Part shown: one piece after another, positions 48,285 through 60,215 of the stretch
Layout: each line of letters starts with the position of its first letter
Numbering within the stretch: position 1 is the first letter of the stretch
Source of the DNA: Chinchilla lanigera
Lineage: Eukaryota > Chordata > Mammalia > Rodentia > Chinchillidae
Reading direction: 5' to 3'
Assembly (NCBI RefSeq): GCF_000276665.1
Contig: NW_004955429.1
Location: 949,121 to 1,013,120, forward strand
DNA length: 64,000 nucleotides
The notes under the pieces: model-generated
Databases searched by the model: none
What the model was told of the DNA's origin: nothing
The model's input: only the letters and a program-made list of their open reading frames with translations
Translations under genes and position numbers: made by a program

Positions 48285-50324
48285 AATGTATGTGGGTGTG
48301 TTTCCATACTAAATCTTCAGGAAATATTATTCAGTTGAAGAGTTTAGGAAATACCCTTCTAAGTCTTACAGTCTTCTGTGAATTAAACAAACACTCACAT
48401 AGGCCCCTTATGTCTAAGAGGCCATCTCCACAGATAACCTACAGAGGGATCCCTCATCCCGCAGGGTCTTCTCCCATCCCTGCAACTGGTCATCTAGGTT
48501 TCCTTCCTGTCTCTAGTAGACCAATTGCGGCACATCCAGCTAGAGACCTGAGGACCTTATATATACATTATCAGCTTATTATAGAAACTTTTTAAAAAAT
48601 TCTGCATTTTGACATTTTGGTGCGAATAATAAATGGTCATCTGAAAAATGTTAGAAAGCACGAACAAAATAATATGGATAAAATCAGGTGTGTTAGTTGT
48701 GCTTAGCAGTAAAATTGGTTCAGATTTTTTGGCAGTGGGTGTCCACCTCATTCCTCATAGCAGGGGAATGTGACCAGGCAATTTCCTTTGAGAATTCACA
48801 CATGCATTTATATATATTTCCTGCATTCTGCAGGTAGCATTTTTATGGAACTAAAATATTTTAAAATTCTAAATTTTAGTGCTTATATAATATTTTATTT
48901 TAAGTATATTGTAAAATTATTTAGTTATTGTGTTGGTGTTGAATATTTGTGATGTTATCAGTTCCACAGAACCAAAGTAAACATCATTGCCCATAAATCT
49001 TTAAAGGTAAACCATATTATTTGTTAGCATATAACCCTAGGAAACTGGTATCTAAGTTAAGAAACATAGATAACATTATATTAATTGTTACTTAGTGAAG
49101 TCACTGTCTGAGGATTCTGTATCAATGTTGACTACTTTAAGGAATAAAAGAAATTGTTTATCTAACAGAAATTCTAGTAGAAATAGGGGTTTAATAAAAG
49201 GAAAAAAGGAAAGAAAAAAGTCTGAAAATCTTTTAGGCAAAATATAGTACACAATTTTTTAAAAATTTGATGTTATTTTCTTTATCATTATATTGAGGAT
49301 TTTTAATTGTTTTTTTTTTTAGTCTCTACATTTCTTTTTCTCTGAGAAATCTATGGGCTGCAATTGGAACCAAATTGTCTATAATCTTCATGGCATACAG
49401 CTCCATAAATTTTTATGTTCTTCTATGTTATTTTACAATAATAGTTTTCTTACTTATTCAATCTTTTCATTTTATCCAAGTGTATGAAATTCGAAGATGG
49501 CATACAGGATTTACCTTGGCAATGACCTCAGAGGATTGGCACTGTTTGATTGGGTTTCTGTCTATTACAGCTGGTGGGATCTGCCAGGACCATCACAAAT
49601 AAACAGTAGTGATCAGGATAAAAGGTCAATGACTTTGTGGTTCTGTTGCTGATCCTGATAAATATTTCTTTACTTGGAAAGACGTTTTCTCTTCTTGATA
49701 CTTGCACAATGTTCCTCTGAAACTGACTTACTAACTAAGCCTGTTATTATTTTTAATGTGCCAGGTTTTTCCATTTTTCTATTTAATTCTTCTTTAAAAT
49801 ATTTAACATATTCTTATGTATGCTATGAATTAAGATTAGTAATTAATTCTTCTCCCTAAGCCCATAAACATTTCAACATCTTTCTTTGTTAACCACTAAG
49901 TTTTTCTCTATTAGCATTTGCTTCTGGGAAAATGAGTCTTTTCCAATGGTTAAACTCTTTACTCTTCTGCCAGTACCATACAATTGTAATTCTTGTAGAT
50001 CTCCCAAGGCTAACTTTCCTTCCTTAGTCACTTATGTCTGGGTTTGCATCTTGTTTAAGTGTATATATATATATTTAATTGCTGGGTTGATGATTGCAAA
50101 TTTCCAATGCTTCATAGCTTTGTTGGTAGTATTAAAACCCTTAGGAAATGACTACTTCCCAAAAGTGTCTTCTAGGTATAGCTGGTTTTTGGGTTTGGAG
50201 TCTGTTGCAAGATCCTCCCTCAATTTATTGGGGATGAGAAATCACTGCCTACATGGCCCAGCCCCTGGTTCTTTGGCACTTGCCTATAGCATTGTTTATA
50301 AACCTTAGGCAATCTCAGTCTTGG
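48285..50324. other. No recognised feature
   Basis: About 2 kb. Plus frames at 48290-48595 and 49886-50308 (140 codons) show no domain; the latter directly precedes antisense L1 and may be unrecognised repeat. A (TA)n run is at 50060-50075. Confidence 0.4.
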
Positions 50325-51530
50325 TATCCTTGTATAAACTTTTTGATGATTTACTGCATGCTGTTTGCCAGTGTCTTATTGAGGTTTTCTGCATCTATCA
50401 TCATTAGGGAGATTGGCTTGTAATTCTCTTTCTTAGTTGGATCTTTGTCTGGTATCAGAGTAATACTTGCTTCCAGGGATGAATTTGGGAGCATTACTTC
50501 CCTTTCAATTTCACTGAAGAGTTTGAGAAGTAATGGTGTTAGGTCTCCTAATTCTTGTAGAATTCAGCAGTGAATCTATCAGGACCTGGGCTTTCTTTGT
50601 TAGTAGGCTTTTAATTACATCTTTGATTTCACTAATTGATATTTGTTTATTTAGGCTCTTTATATCTTCTTCTTTTTTTTTTTTTTTCGGTTTTTTTCTC
50701 CGGCACCGGGAACCAAACTCACGACCTTGCGCTTGCCAGGCAGGCGCTTTTGCCGCTGAGCTAAATCCCCAGCCCCTCTTTATATCTTCTTGATTCAACT
50801 TTGGTAATTCATATATATTTAGGAATCTGCCCATTTCTTCTGTATGTTCTACCTTTTTAGAATATAGGTTCTGAAAGTAGGTGTAGACGATCTTCTCTAT
50901 TCCTGGAGGGTCCATCGTGATTTCACACTTTTCATTCCTAATTGTGTGGAAGTAAGTTTTTTCTTACCTTTTTTTGATACATTGGCTAAGGGTTTGTCAA
51001 TTTTATTTAATCCTCTAAAGAAATAACTCTTCAGTTCATTGATTCTTTTTATCAGTTTTTAGTCTCCAATGTATTAATTTCTGCTCTGATCTTTATGATT
51101 TCCTGCCTGATATGAGCTTTTGGCTTTGCCTGCCCTTCTTTCCCTAGAAATTTGAGGTTCACCATTAAGTGGTTTATTTGTGCTTGCTCTATTTTCCTTA
51201 TATAAGTTTTCACTGCTATACATTTCCCTCTTAGGACTACTTTCATTGTGTCCCATAAGTTCCAGTATGCTGTATTTTTATCATTTAATTGTACAAAATG
51301 TCTAATTTCTTAATTTCATCTGTGACTCATTGATTGTTCCAGAGGATGCTAATTAATTTCCATGTGTTTATGAAGTTCTTGTGGTTTCTTTTGCTATTTC
51401 TTTCCCATTTCATTGTATTCGGTCTGATATTATGCCTGGGATAATTTCAGTTCCTTTGCATATACTTAAGCATGTTCTCTGAGCTAGTATGTGGTCTATT
51501 CTGGAGAACATCCCATTTGCAGCCTCATTT
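50325..51530 (-). mobile_element. L1 ORF2 fragment, antisense, with nested ID SINE
   Basis: Antisense ORF2 RT/endonuclease-linker text: 'tgctgtttgccagtgtctta', 'gatctttgtctggtatcaga', 'atctatcaggacctgggctt', 'tgtcccataagttccagtat', 'agagtgatctgt'-like 'ctatttctttcccatttcat'. The minus frame 50915-50511 is ORF2 read through the SINE. Both ends are truncated. Confidence 0.87.
50672..50775 (-). mobile_element. ID-type SINE with perfect 16-bp target duplication
   Basis: Antisense of the 24021 element: T-run, 'tctccggcaccgggaaccaa', 'gcgcttttgccgctgagcta' and 'aatccccagcccc'. CTCTTTATATCTTCTT stands on both sides (50656-50671 and 50776-50791). L1 ORF2 resumes without loss, so this is a younger insertion than the L1. 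Confidence 0.95.
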
Positions 51531-52401
51531 CTTTATATTAAAAACTATAATTGTTATTGAATGGTATGTGAACATATAGGGCAATAATTGCTTGGTAAGC
51601 CTGGTAATTCATAACATGTGTGCTGATATTTTTGCTTTAGTATCTCAGCCATAATGAATCTGATGCTCCTCCAAGTACCCATATCAAGGACCATGGTAGT
51701 GAGCCTCCGGTCTCCTGCAGGGTGTTACAGTGCTTGAAAGAAATAAAGAGCAAATAGTAAGCAGTGGAATCTGGTTTGACCAGGTGTTCATGGGAAACAA
51801 AAGGCCTTGAGGCAGCCAGTACCTCAGCATTTATTCACTGAGCAGGGGATTATCAGATAACTCAGAGGGCAGTGGTGATTTTAAACTGGTGAGGATCTTT
51901 CCCTGTAATGTTTTTAGTCTTAGTGGTCTTAGCTTTAGTCTTCTTAGTTTTACTTTCAGTCTTATTCTTTTAGTCTTAATCTTAGTCTTAGTAGCTGGAA
52001 GAGAATAATTCACCTCTAATGAGATAATGGGAAGTCTCAAAAGGGTGATATCAATAATCCCAAGCCTCTGTTCATTCCTTAAGGAAGTATGTAAAACTAT
52101 CCATTGTGAATTTTTGGTTCTCAACAGTCCCAGATATCAGTGTCTGATTGACAAAGGGTGTTGTATGTAAATAACTGAGTCCCAGTAAAACTTCCTAGGC
52201 ATTTGTGTGATTCAATTTTTCTGAAAGAATCCAGAACTCTTATCACATAGTCTCCAGTGTGTGCAATGAAATGACATTTACCATACAAAGGATTTCCATA
52301 AGATGAACCTGCATGATTTTTATAACTCCTCCCTCCCAAGTTTTTGTTTGGAAAAAGAGACCCTGAAAATTACTTAATTCTTTTGCATAATTTCTATTTT
52401 T
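51531..52401. other. No gene; degenerate TTAGTC array inside
   Basis: 51640-52340 is moderately GC-rich and could be an old LTR. The minus frame 52124-51831 takes its Lys/Leu/Arg repeats from the hexamer array. Confidence 0.4.
51907..51995. repeat. Degenerate (TTAGTC)n microsatellite
   Basis: 'tttagtcttagtggtcttag' and on through repeated TTAGTC/TTAGTT units with substitutions, about 90 bp. Confidence 0.75.
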
Positions 52402-52501
52402 NNNNNNNNNNNNNNNNNNNNNNNNNNNNNNNNNNNNNNNNNNNNNNNNNNNNNNNNNNNNNNNNNNNNNNNNNNNNNNNNNNNNNNNNNNNNNNNNNNN
52501 N
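52402..52501. other. Assembly gap (100 N)
   Basis: A run of exactly 100 N, the usual placeholder for a gap of unknown size. It lies between T-rich sequence and (TA)n(GA)n. Confidence 1.

Positions 52502-52557
<56 letters not shown>
52502..52557. repeat. (TA)n(GA)n microsatellite at gap edge
   Basis: About 22 bp of TA then about 34 bp of GA. The likely cause of the assembly break. Confidence 0.95.
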
Positions 52558-52560
<3 letters not shown>

Positions 52561-52689
52561 TCTTACTATGCATTTCAGGCTGGCCTTGAACTTACTATGT
52601 AGCCCTGACTGGCTTCAAACTCATAGCAACCCTCTCGCCTTGGCCTCAAGAGTGCTGGAATTACAGGTGTGCACCACTGTGTCCAGCTC
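52552..52689 (-). mobile_element. B1-like SINE
   Basis: 'tttcaggctggccttgaact', 'tactatgtagccctgac', 'gtgctggaattacaggtgtg', 'caccactgtgtccagct'. Its T-rich left end is lost in the microsatellite and gap. Confidence 0.87.
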
Positions 52690-53356
52690 TCAGATAATCT
52701 TTAATCATCATAATACCAACTGACTTAGTTAATATCTTACACAGTTAAATCACTATCAGCCATTAACTGTGGTTCTCAATATGGAAATGAAATACAGTGT
52801 CAATCAGTAAAGTCCTAATTGGATTTTGCACTTAACACTTATTCCACTGGAATTTTTAACTAAAAATGTGCTTCTTGTATTTCCATTTTTACAGTTATCT
52901 TTCAATCCTCATGAGTGACCATCTAACTGATAATTCTCAGCCTGAATATTTTTATTGTAGAATATTTGATAAAATAGTACTTCTCTGAAGAACAATTGAT
53001 TACATTAGAGGCCTAAGTAGTACTGCATGATTGAAAAGAATGCAAAAAATAACCCCAAAACACTAAAATACACCCAAGAATAATCTTGCTCTTGAGACAA
53101 TTTCATAATGTGAGCTCTGCACAAACACTTGAAAACCTATACAGTAGAACCATAATTAGCTTCAGTGAGTTAATTATAAATCAATTAAAATTTTATTTGT
53201 CTATTGTGTTGAGACATCATTTATATCTAACAATTTATACATACTTAAATGACACAATTTGAAGAATTCTACATAGAATTTTACAAAGAATTTTGCATTG
53301 TATAAATTGTAAAACTATCGACATAATCAAGATACCAAACATTGTAATCATCCCTC
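52690..53356. other. No recognised feature
   Basis: AT-rich, nothing identified. Confidence 0.5.
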
Positions 53357-53396
53357 AAAGTTTCTTTCTTATTTTTGTTTTTGGTTCTGGTTTTGG

Positions 53397-53538
53397 TTTT
53401 TTTGAGCAAGGGTCTCACTTTGTAGTTCAAGTGGTCTTGAACTCACTATGTAGTGTAGACTGACATTAAACTCACTATGATCCTCCTGCCTCAGGTTCCT
53501 GAGTACTGGAATTAAAGGCATTTACTACCACACCAGTC
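53397..53538 (-). mobile_element. B1-like SINE with target duplication, interrupted at its flank by ID
   Basis: 'tgagcaagggtctcactttg', 'ggtcttgaactcactatg', 'tactggaattaaaggcattt', 'accacaccagtccc'. AAAGTTTCTTT stands left (53357-53367) and right (53648-53658); the right copy is now displaced by the ID insertion. Confidence 0.83.
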
Positions 53539-53550
53539 CCCCAAAAGTTT

Positions 53551-53642
53551 TTTTTTTTTTTTCTCCAGTACCGGGAACCCAACTCACAACCTTGCGCTTG
53601 CCAGGCAGGCGCTTTTGCCGCTGAGCTAAATCCCCAGCCCCA
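53551..53642 (-). mobile_element. ID-type SINE inserted at the end of a B1
   Basis: T-run, 'tctccagtaccgggaaccca', 'gcgcttttgccgctgagcta', 'aatccccagcccca'. CCCCAAAAGTTT flanks it (53539-53550, 53643-53654). Its insertion split the target duplication of the older B1. Confidence 0.93.
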
Positions 53643-53654
53643 CCCCAAAAGTTT

Positions 53655-54349
53655 CTTTATACCCCTTTATCCCCATAACTATATGAAGTCCTTCCTGGAC
53701 CTCATCTCTGTCTGGCAAATCTTATATTATAATCCCTGGAGAAAGTTATTGGAATTCTAGTGAATTAATCCCAATCTACCACTTGCAGTGCAATCCATGG
53801 TGCAAATAAAGACACAAATACATATCTAAAATGATAGGGAGAAAGGAGGTCTTAAATCCAGTCAGACTAATGGCTAACCATTACAAAGGCCTTGACCCAG
53901 GGCTAAACTTGAGTTTTATTAATTCAAAAAGAAGGGAGTGCTCAGGGATGAGTGACTGTGACAGTGGCAGGAAGTATGTGAGTGCTGTGAGCTTGGCTAA
54001 GTAGGAGGCATGAGATGTGTAGAGGGAGATATGCAGAAAGAGTAACTTGCATATCACACACTGGGGCAGTAGCTAGCATTTGGGGGTCAGTATTTCAATT
54101 TTGATGTGTAATTGTCATGCCCTGAGAAATCACAGCTTGTTTGTTCAAGCTCAGTTCTGGTCAACAGAGTGGCATCACTCAGTCTAGCTCACCCATACTA
54201 CTTGCGAGCTATAGGCAGGGCACCACTGATCTGTTGCATTCCTTTAAAAACTATACATCAGCAGCTCAGCTCGACCCATTTTCATTGCTTAGAGCCAATT
54301 GAGGTGATAAATACAAACCCTATCCAGCTCTGTATATATCAGTACATGA
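53655..54349. other. No recognised feature
   Basis: Mixed composition. The plus frame 54112-54390 has no recognisable product. Part may be the 5' end of the LTR that follows. Confidence 0.4.
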
Positions 54350-54639
54350 AAACTGGGCCTTCAGGGGCTGATTATATCATGAGGACATGAATCTCATGAG
54401 TAAATACGGGGCTCATATAGATGAAACTTAAGAGAAAAACCCAACCTTCTATCACATGAGGACACGATGAAAACATGACCATCTGTGAACTAGGAAGCAA
54501 ACTCTCTTCAAAAAGCCATATTTCTGGTGTTTTGATCTCAGGCCTACAGCCTCCACAATGATGAAAAATAAATTTTTGTTGTTTATAAGCTACCTAGTCT
54601 ACTGTACTTTTGTTATATCAGCTCAAATGGATTCAGACA
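54350..54639 (+). mobile_element. MaLR-type LTR (MST-like), 3' part
   Basis: 'ggggctgattatatcatgag', 'tcacatgaggacacgatgaa', 'ttgatctcaggcctacagcc' and 'gatgaaaaataaatttttgt' (polyadenylation signal AATAAA), 'gttatatcagctcaaatgga', ending 'ttcagaca'. The 5' border is unclear. Confidence 0.75.
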
Positions 54640-55180
54640 TTGCTGCACATTTTACTTGTTAAAAAATTGCCAAAGTTCACAAAGCAATTCTATTCTTTCA
54701 TACAGAGCATGAGACCAGAAGTACTAAATCTTCTCTAATCACTGTGTTTGTGTTTTTATCCATTCTAGAAATTACACATGGCAACTTTAGATTTTAGACT
54801 TACTTTTGATAATTGTATTAACAATAATGATCATTCATGTCTGTATCATATTTTCCAGCATTACTTATTTAAATGACTTTTTGCATTCTACTTAATTACT
54901 GTGATATTTGTAAAATCATATATAATTTTGGTCATAACTTGGGGACAGTACGAGCATGTGTGTAATATTTGGAGCCTGAGATGCTGTTGAACATTCTAAT
55001 ATGCACATGACATTCTCCTTGATGAAGAATTTTCTGTCCTCAAATATGAAAAGCCACAGTTGAGAAATCATTCAATCATTCACTCTACATGCTTTATCCA
55101 GTTACAGGATTATTCATCTTTTTTGTCAATACAAGACAGTCTTAATTATTTAAGACCTAAAATCACTCATGGTGAATTTT
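54640..55180. other. No recognised feature
   Basis: AT-rich, nothing identified. Confidence 0.5.
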
Positions 55181-55715
55181 CCAACTTTGCTTTGCTTTTC
55201 AAAGTAGCACTTTGGCTATTTTAAGTTCTTTTCCTTCTCATATAAATTTTCTATACAGTTTGGTTTTATAGCATCCATTTTTTAATTGCATAGGATGTAT
55301 AAATACATTGGGGGAAAATCACTGTCTTAAAAATACTGCGCCTTTTTATTCAGAAACATGCTATGTGTTTGGTTTTCTTCAGTTTCCCTCATGAATATTC
55401 TGTGACTTTCAGTACTGAGTTCTTGAACATCGTTTGCCATATTGATTTTTAAATAATATGTATTACTTAGAGGAATACATATTGCAAACATATACTAATA
55501 ATTGTTTTTAAAAAGTAGGTATTTTATGGCTTTTTGCAAATTGTAAGTGGACTTTTGGGACACATTTTGCTGGTAATGTATAATGCAGTTGATTTTGCCT
55601 ATTAACACTATACCCTTTAGCCCTAATAAGAATTCTATAGTTCCAATAGCTATTTTTGGCATATGTTACATAAACCATCATATCATCTAAGAAGGTCTCA
55701 TTCCATGGTTTAAAA
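55181..55715 (-). mobile_element. Ancient L1 ORF2 fragment, antisense
   Basis: 'aactttgctttgcttttc' with 'ctttggctattttaagttct', 'gttgattttgcctattaaca' and 'accatcatatcatctaagaa' follow antisense L1 ORF2 in order, heavily decayed. Confidence 0.6.
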
Positions 55716-57885
55716 ATATGACATATTATTGAGTTGAAATATTAGTCACAAAGTTCTTTTATGTACTCCTTATTAAAATGTAAAAAACCCCTTATATTCC
55801 CAGTTTAGTGAGAACTTTGATTATGAATGAATGATAAATCAATGTTGTGTCAATGGCATGAAATATTTATTTGGCTTTTATGAAAAGAAACACAGTTTTT
55901 ATCACTTCTCAGTTAAATGCAGATTCAACTGCCTCATTTTAACTATTTAACTTTAAATTGTTGCAATAGATTCTGCTTGATCAAATGTGTTTATGCATTT
56001 TATATATTATTTAATTTGACTTATATTTATCAATTTGTGGGGTTGTACATAACTAAAATAAATTGATGTCATTTATAAACAAATTCTGTAGGGAATACTT
56101 CATAGAAAGTTTATTTCATCCCAGTCACCTGATTATTTCCATATATAGAAACAAAACCTTATCATAAACACACACACACACAGGCACAGCGCTGCAAATC
56201 TTCAGAATTTTTTGATCTTCACCTGTGATCTTCACATGTACATTGGCTAGGCACAGCTTAATCTACAACCAAAACACAGGATAAAATATTTTGTCTCAAG
56301 TAAGTAAAAGGAGGATATTATCAATTTCACTCATGGTATTGTTCAATATTTCTTATCTTAAATAGATGGTGGTGGTGGTGGTTATGAGTTTGAATGCAAC
56401 TCGGAGTTTATTTGCTTCTCTTTGTTAGAATATTTTTTAACAGATCTTGAATAATTTCACTTCAGTTTTTGGCATAAGAAAAAATTTCACTATAGAATAT
56501 AATATAGCTTTTGGAAATAGTTTACACTGTAAGATAATGCAAGTTGAAAAATATTGTGTAATAGTTACTGGATCAGGAGCAGAATTACAGATTTTTTGTA
56601 GGTTAAAATAAAATTATATATGTGTGCTTACTTTAAAAATAAAAATAAAATAAAGAAAATAATTTATCTTGTGTATGCCCGCCCAATAATTCATTGATGA
56701 AACTCTGATCTAAACATTTCTTCATTGAGAAATTTATGATAAATATTTTCATAGGTTAAGTCATATGTTATTGCTTAAAATGAAGTACATAGAATGGCAC
56801 TTTTATCTTATGCCTAAATTTCTAAATCTGTTTGGGTATGGTTGAAACATTTTTGTATATATATATTTTTTAATATTGGATAAAAGGGTGGAGTGTAAAT
56901 ATAATTTAAGTGTGGGCACAGGGTGATTCCACACATGTTGATGGGTTTCACAGGAGATGTATTTGCATGGATGTCTGGCAACCAGTTTTCTTTACGCGGC
57001 TCTTTGAATCCCTGATTTAAAACCTGCCAGGAGTCTTGTGATTTGTCTGTGGGGCAAGAGTTGCCAAATCTGAACTCTTGTCACTTCTTGCTTCCTGCTT
57101 TGCACCTTCTTAGCCTCACACTTCCTTTGATCCGCAAGGGCTGTTTCTCATGATTTATCCCTTCCTCGTGTGATTTCCTATTCTGAGGTTCTTCCTGCTC
57201 ATGCAGATTAGAATTGGTGATCGGTTCATTTCATAAACCTGGACCTCTATAACGTGCTGTAACTTTATGTTCTTTCCTAGGTATTCCACTTGACACTGCT
57301 TAGTGAGTTATTATTTTTGCTGGAAACATTCTACCCAAAAATGGCTGCCAAAGTCTTGCCATATTTCTGCACTCGATGACATGTCATAATTGTGCTGGAT
57401 ACAGCCAAAGATCAAATCTTGTAGCCATTCTTAATTCAGTACCTGAGAGCATGTGTGGCTATTAAAATGTGCTCACCATCTGGAGAGCAGACCAAAGATG
57501 TAGAATGCCAGGCCACTAGTTCAGAAATGCGTTTGCTGTTTTTAGCATCCCACACCCTTCCATTTCTCTAGCTCTTCAGATTTTGAAATCCAGCTAGTAC
57601 CAATATATTTCCATGAAGGCAATGGTAGGTTGCATTTTGACAAGAAGTTGCGAAGTCAAACATAGAATCACATTTTAAGCTGAAATTTCTCTCTTTGGCA
57701 GGCATAAAACCATAAGTAGTACAAATGGTCAGTAAAACTAGAATTCCAAACTACATAAATGGGAAAACTTTCTCATAATTACACTGTATTTTTCCAGTTC
57801 TTGCAATGTGATGTATGTTTCCCATAATTGGAAGTCTTATCATGTCAACATCTGTATTAACTATGATTACACAGGTTTCTTTCCT
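55716..57885. other. No recognised gene; two short simple repeats
   Basis: (CA)n at 56168-56182 and (GGT)n at 56366-56383. 56985-57330 is GC-richer and unassigned. No coding signal. Confidence 0.45.
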
Positions 57886-58105
57886 TTTTCATTTGTACTT
57901 TTACTTCTTACAGCTTTACTGAAGAATAACAGAAAAAAACGTGTACATTCAAGGTGTATAACAGGATCATTTGATATATGTATACATCTGGAATCAGTGA
58001 TCATAATCAAGTTAATTAACACATCCATCACCTCACATAGTTACTGTAGTGTGTGATGTGTGTGTGTGTGTGTGTGTGTGCGTGTGTATCTGTGTATGTG
58101 GAGGT
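57886..58105 (-). mobile_element. L1 3' UTR (L1M-type), antisense, first part
   Basis: 'ctttactgaagaataacaga', 'gtgtacattcaaggtgtata', 'tcaagttaattaacacatcc', 'atcacctcacatagttact' match the L1M 3' UTR. Followed by (TG)n at 58053-58085. The remaining part appears at 59290. Confidence 0.75.
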
Positions 58106-59265
58106 TGAGGACATGATAGTTTACCTCAAGCATCAGTCAAGCAGTGAGTTTGTTTACATAATGACTATCCCAAGCATGGCTTGGGTGGGTGGAGTTTCAA
58201 CCAGTTGACTCTTGTTTGAATTAGATACACTCATATGTCTGTTTATTTGTTTTATATCAACTGCTTTGCATACTTTTAAATTGAGGACATTGTATCTGCC
58301 TTTGATGTTTATTTCAAGTGAAACCTTATAATAAGTAGTATTTTCTTTTACTAATTTGTGCTTATTTATGAAAAAACCTATAGCTTTGTGCTATAATCTA
58401 TGAAAGTTCTTATCATAAGTACATTAGAAATAGTTTTTATACTTCTTCAGAATGTTCCCGATATTCTTTTACAATACAAAATGTGTACATTTAGTACACT
58501 GAGACTGAATAGGAGGACATGCCAAAGGATCTGTAAAAGGAAAAAGTGAGAAGAAAACTAAAAGTCTGTGTTAAAAATGGAAAGACAAAAGAGGCATCTC
58601 CTTATTGTTCACTATTCAGAATACATAAATTACGGAGCTTGGAAGAAGAATTTATAGTAAAAAACTTCCAATAGTAGTCAATGAATCTAATAATTCTATG
58701 GGTGTTGTTAACAGAGTTGACCATCTAACAAGATATCTTGTAATCAAAAAAGTGAGAAAAAATATTAATATAAAATCTTTATGCACTTTCTGAGCTAAGC
58801 AATATGGAACTCATTTGTTATTTATTCAAAACAAGGGGGTTTAAAAGGTCACTTACAATTTAGATCAGGTCTAATGGACCAAATAACTGGAAAGCACAGA
58901 ATAGTGAAATGCCAACCAGGGTATCTAATGTCAATGTCTTCATCATTATATTTAGTACATAGGCATTTTATTGAAATTATACATCCTCAGAAAAAAGGAA
59001 AGACCAGCACAACAGTGTAAACTGTGCTGTTCAAAGAAAGATAATAATGCAAAAATCATTTGGAAAGAGACTAGACACTACTGTTCAGATTGTAACATTG
59101 TGTTGTGTATTGAATGTTTTAAGATATAACATACATTGAAAAATTACTGAGTAAATTTAAAAAGTTGTTTTTATTTTTTCCATTTCCATTATTTTATATA
59201 AATTAATGCAAATGTAAATGTGGTCATCCTGTTTTTCAGTAATTGGACTGATAAGTGGTTAAAAT
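58106..59265. other. 1.16-kb sequence interrupting the L1M 3' UTR; not identified
   Basis: AT-rich, no LTR or SINE landmarks and no open frame of note. It lies between two pieces of one L1 3' UTR that should be contiguous. Confidence 0.45.
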
Positions 59266-59279
59266 ATTCTTTCCCAGCA

Positions 59280-59420
59280 AATTTTACGTATAGAATACTA
59301 ACTATAGTCACCGTGTTGTACACTAGGTCCCCAGAGTTTACTTATTTCTAAAGGAAAATTTATCCACTTTAACATGTTTCCAGGACTGTCATTTCCTAGA
59401 TCTTTCTAGCCAATATTTTC
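59280..59420 (-). mobile_element. L1 3' UTR (L1M-type), antisense, second part
   Basis: 'actaactatagtcaccgtgt' with 'tgtacactaggtccccagag' and 'tttacttatttctaa' continues the consensus left off near 58105. Confidence 0.72.
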
Positions 59421-59775
59421 CCACAGCAAATCCTTCTGTTCAACATTGTTACATCCTTATCAGCTTAAAGAGATTTGAACTGGCTAAAGATATATGATGT
59501 CCACCAAAGTTGCAGTACTGATATAATCAAATAAATGAAAGTGCACCCTTATTCCCTGAAACCTGAACAAAATGTAGTTAGGTACCAAATTAAAACACAA
59601 AGTTATTATTTTTTTGAAAGTGCAATTTATTTTGAGTTGTATGAGAATTATTTTTGAAGAAGTGAAATTCAAATGTCAACATTTTTGGCAGAATAAAATT
59701 ATCTTTAAGTAAATTGCAAGATACTAAACAAAACAAAAAAAAACCCTAGAAGTTAACAGTGAGTTTAGCATGATC
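59421..59775. other. No recognised feature
   Basis: AT-rich, nothing identified. Confidence 0.45.
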
Positions 59776-60215
59776 ACAAGACACAGCATAAATGTACAAA
59801 AGTTTTATGCATTTCTTTATCTTGACAATGAATACACAGACACTGATATTAAAAAAAAGTAACATTTAAAAGTGCTTAAAATACGTAGGGTTAAATGTAA
59901 CAATACAAATTCAAGATTCATTTGTTGAAAACTAAGAAATACTTATTAGGTAAACCAAAGTTCTAGGTAACTGAGTAAGTCATGACCATTTGCTAGAAGA
60001 CTTAACATAGGAAACATACCAGTTCTCCCAAAGTCAACATACTGATTCAATGTAGTGTGTATCAAAATTTCAACAATATTTTGTATGCAAATGTCACCAT
60101 ACTCCAAAATGCTCATGAAAAGTAAAGAAACTAGAAAAATAATGTTTTTAAACACAAGAATAAAGTGGGGAAAATGTCTACCTAGTTTCAAGACTTCATG
60201 GGGATGAGCACGAAG
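59776..60215 (+). mobile_element. Old L1 ORF2 fragment, sense
   Basis: 'aaagttttatgcatttcttt', 'gacaatgaatacacagacac', 'gaagacttaacataggaaac', 'agttctcccaaagtcaacat', 'gattcaatgtagtgtgtatc' and 'agtttcaagacttcatgg' run in ORF2 order. Dead frame. Confidence 0.72.

Noticed and set aside
49886..50308. 140-codon plus-strand frame as a gene
   Set aside because: No recognisable domain, unusual Cys/Phe/Ile-rich composition expected of AT-rich DNA, and it runs up to antisense L1.
50511..50915. 134-codon minus-strand gene
   Set aside because: It is L1 ORF2 read through an ID SINE; the Lys-rich middle is the SINE A tail.
58053..58085. (TG)n run as a Z-DNA regulatory element
   Set aside because: Simple dinucleotide runs of this length are common in mammals, and nothing nearby suggests a promoter.
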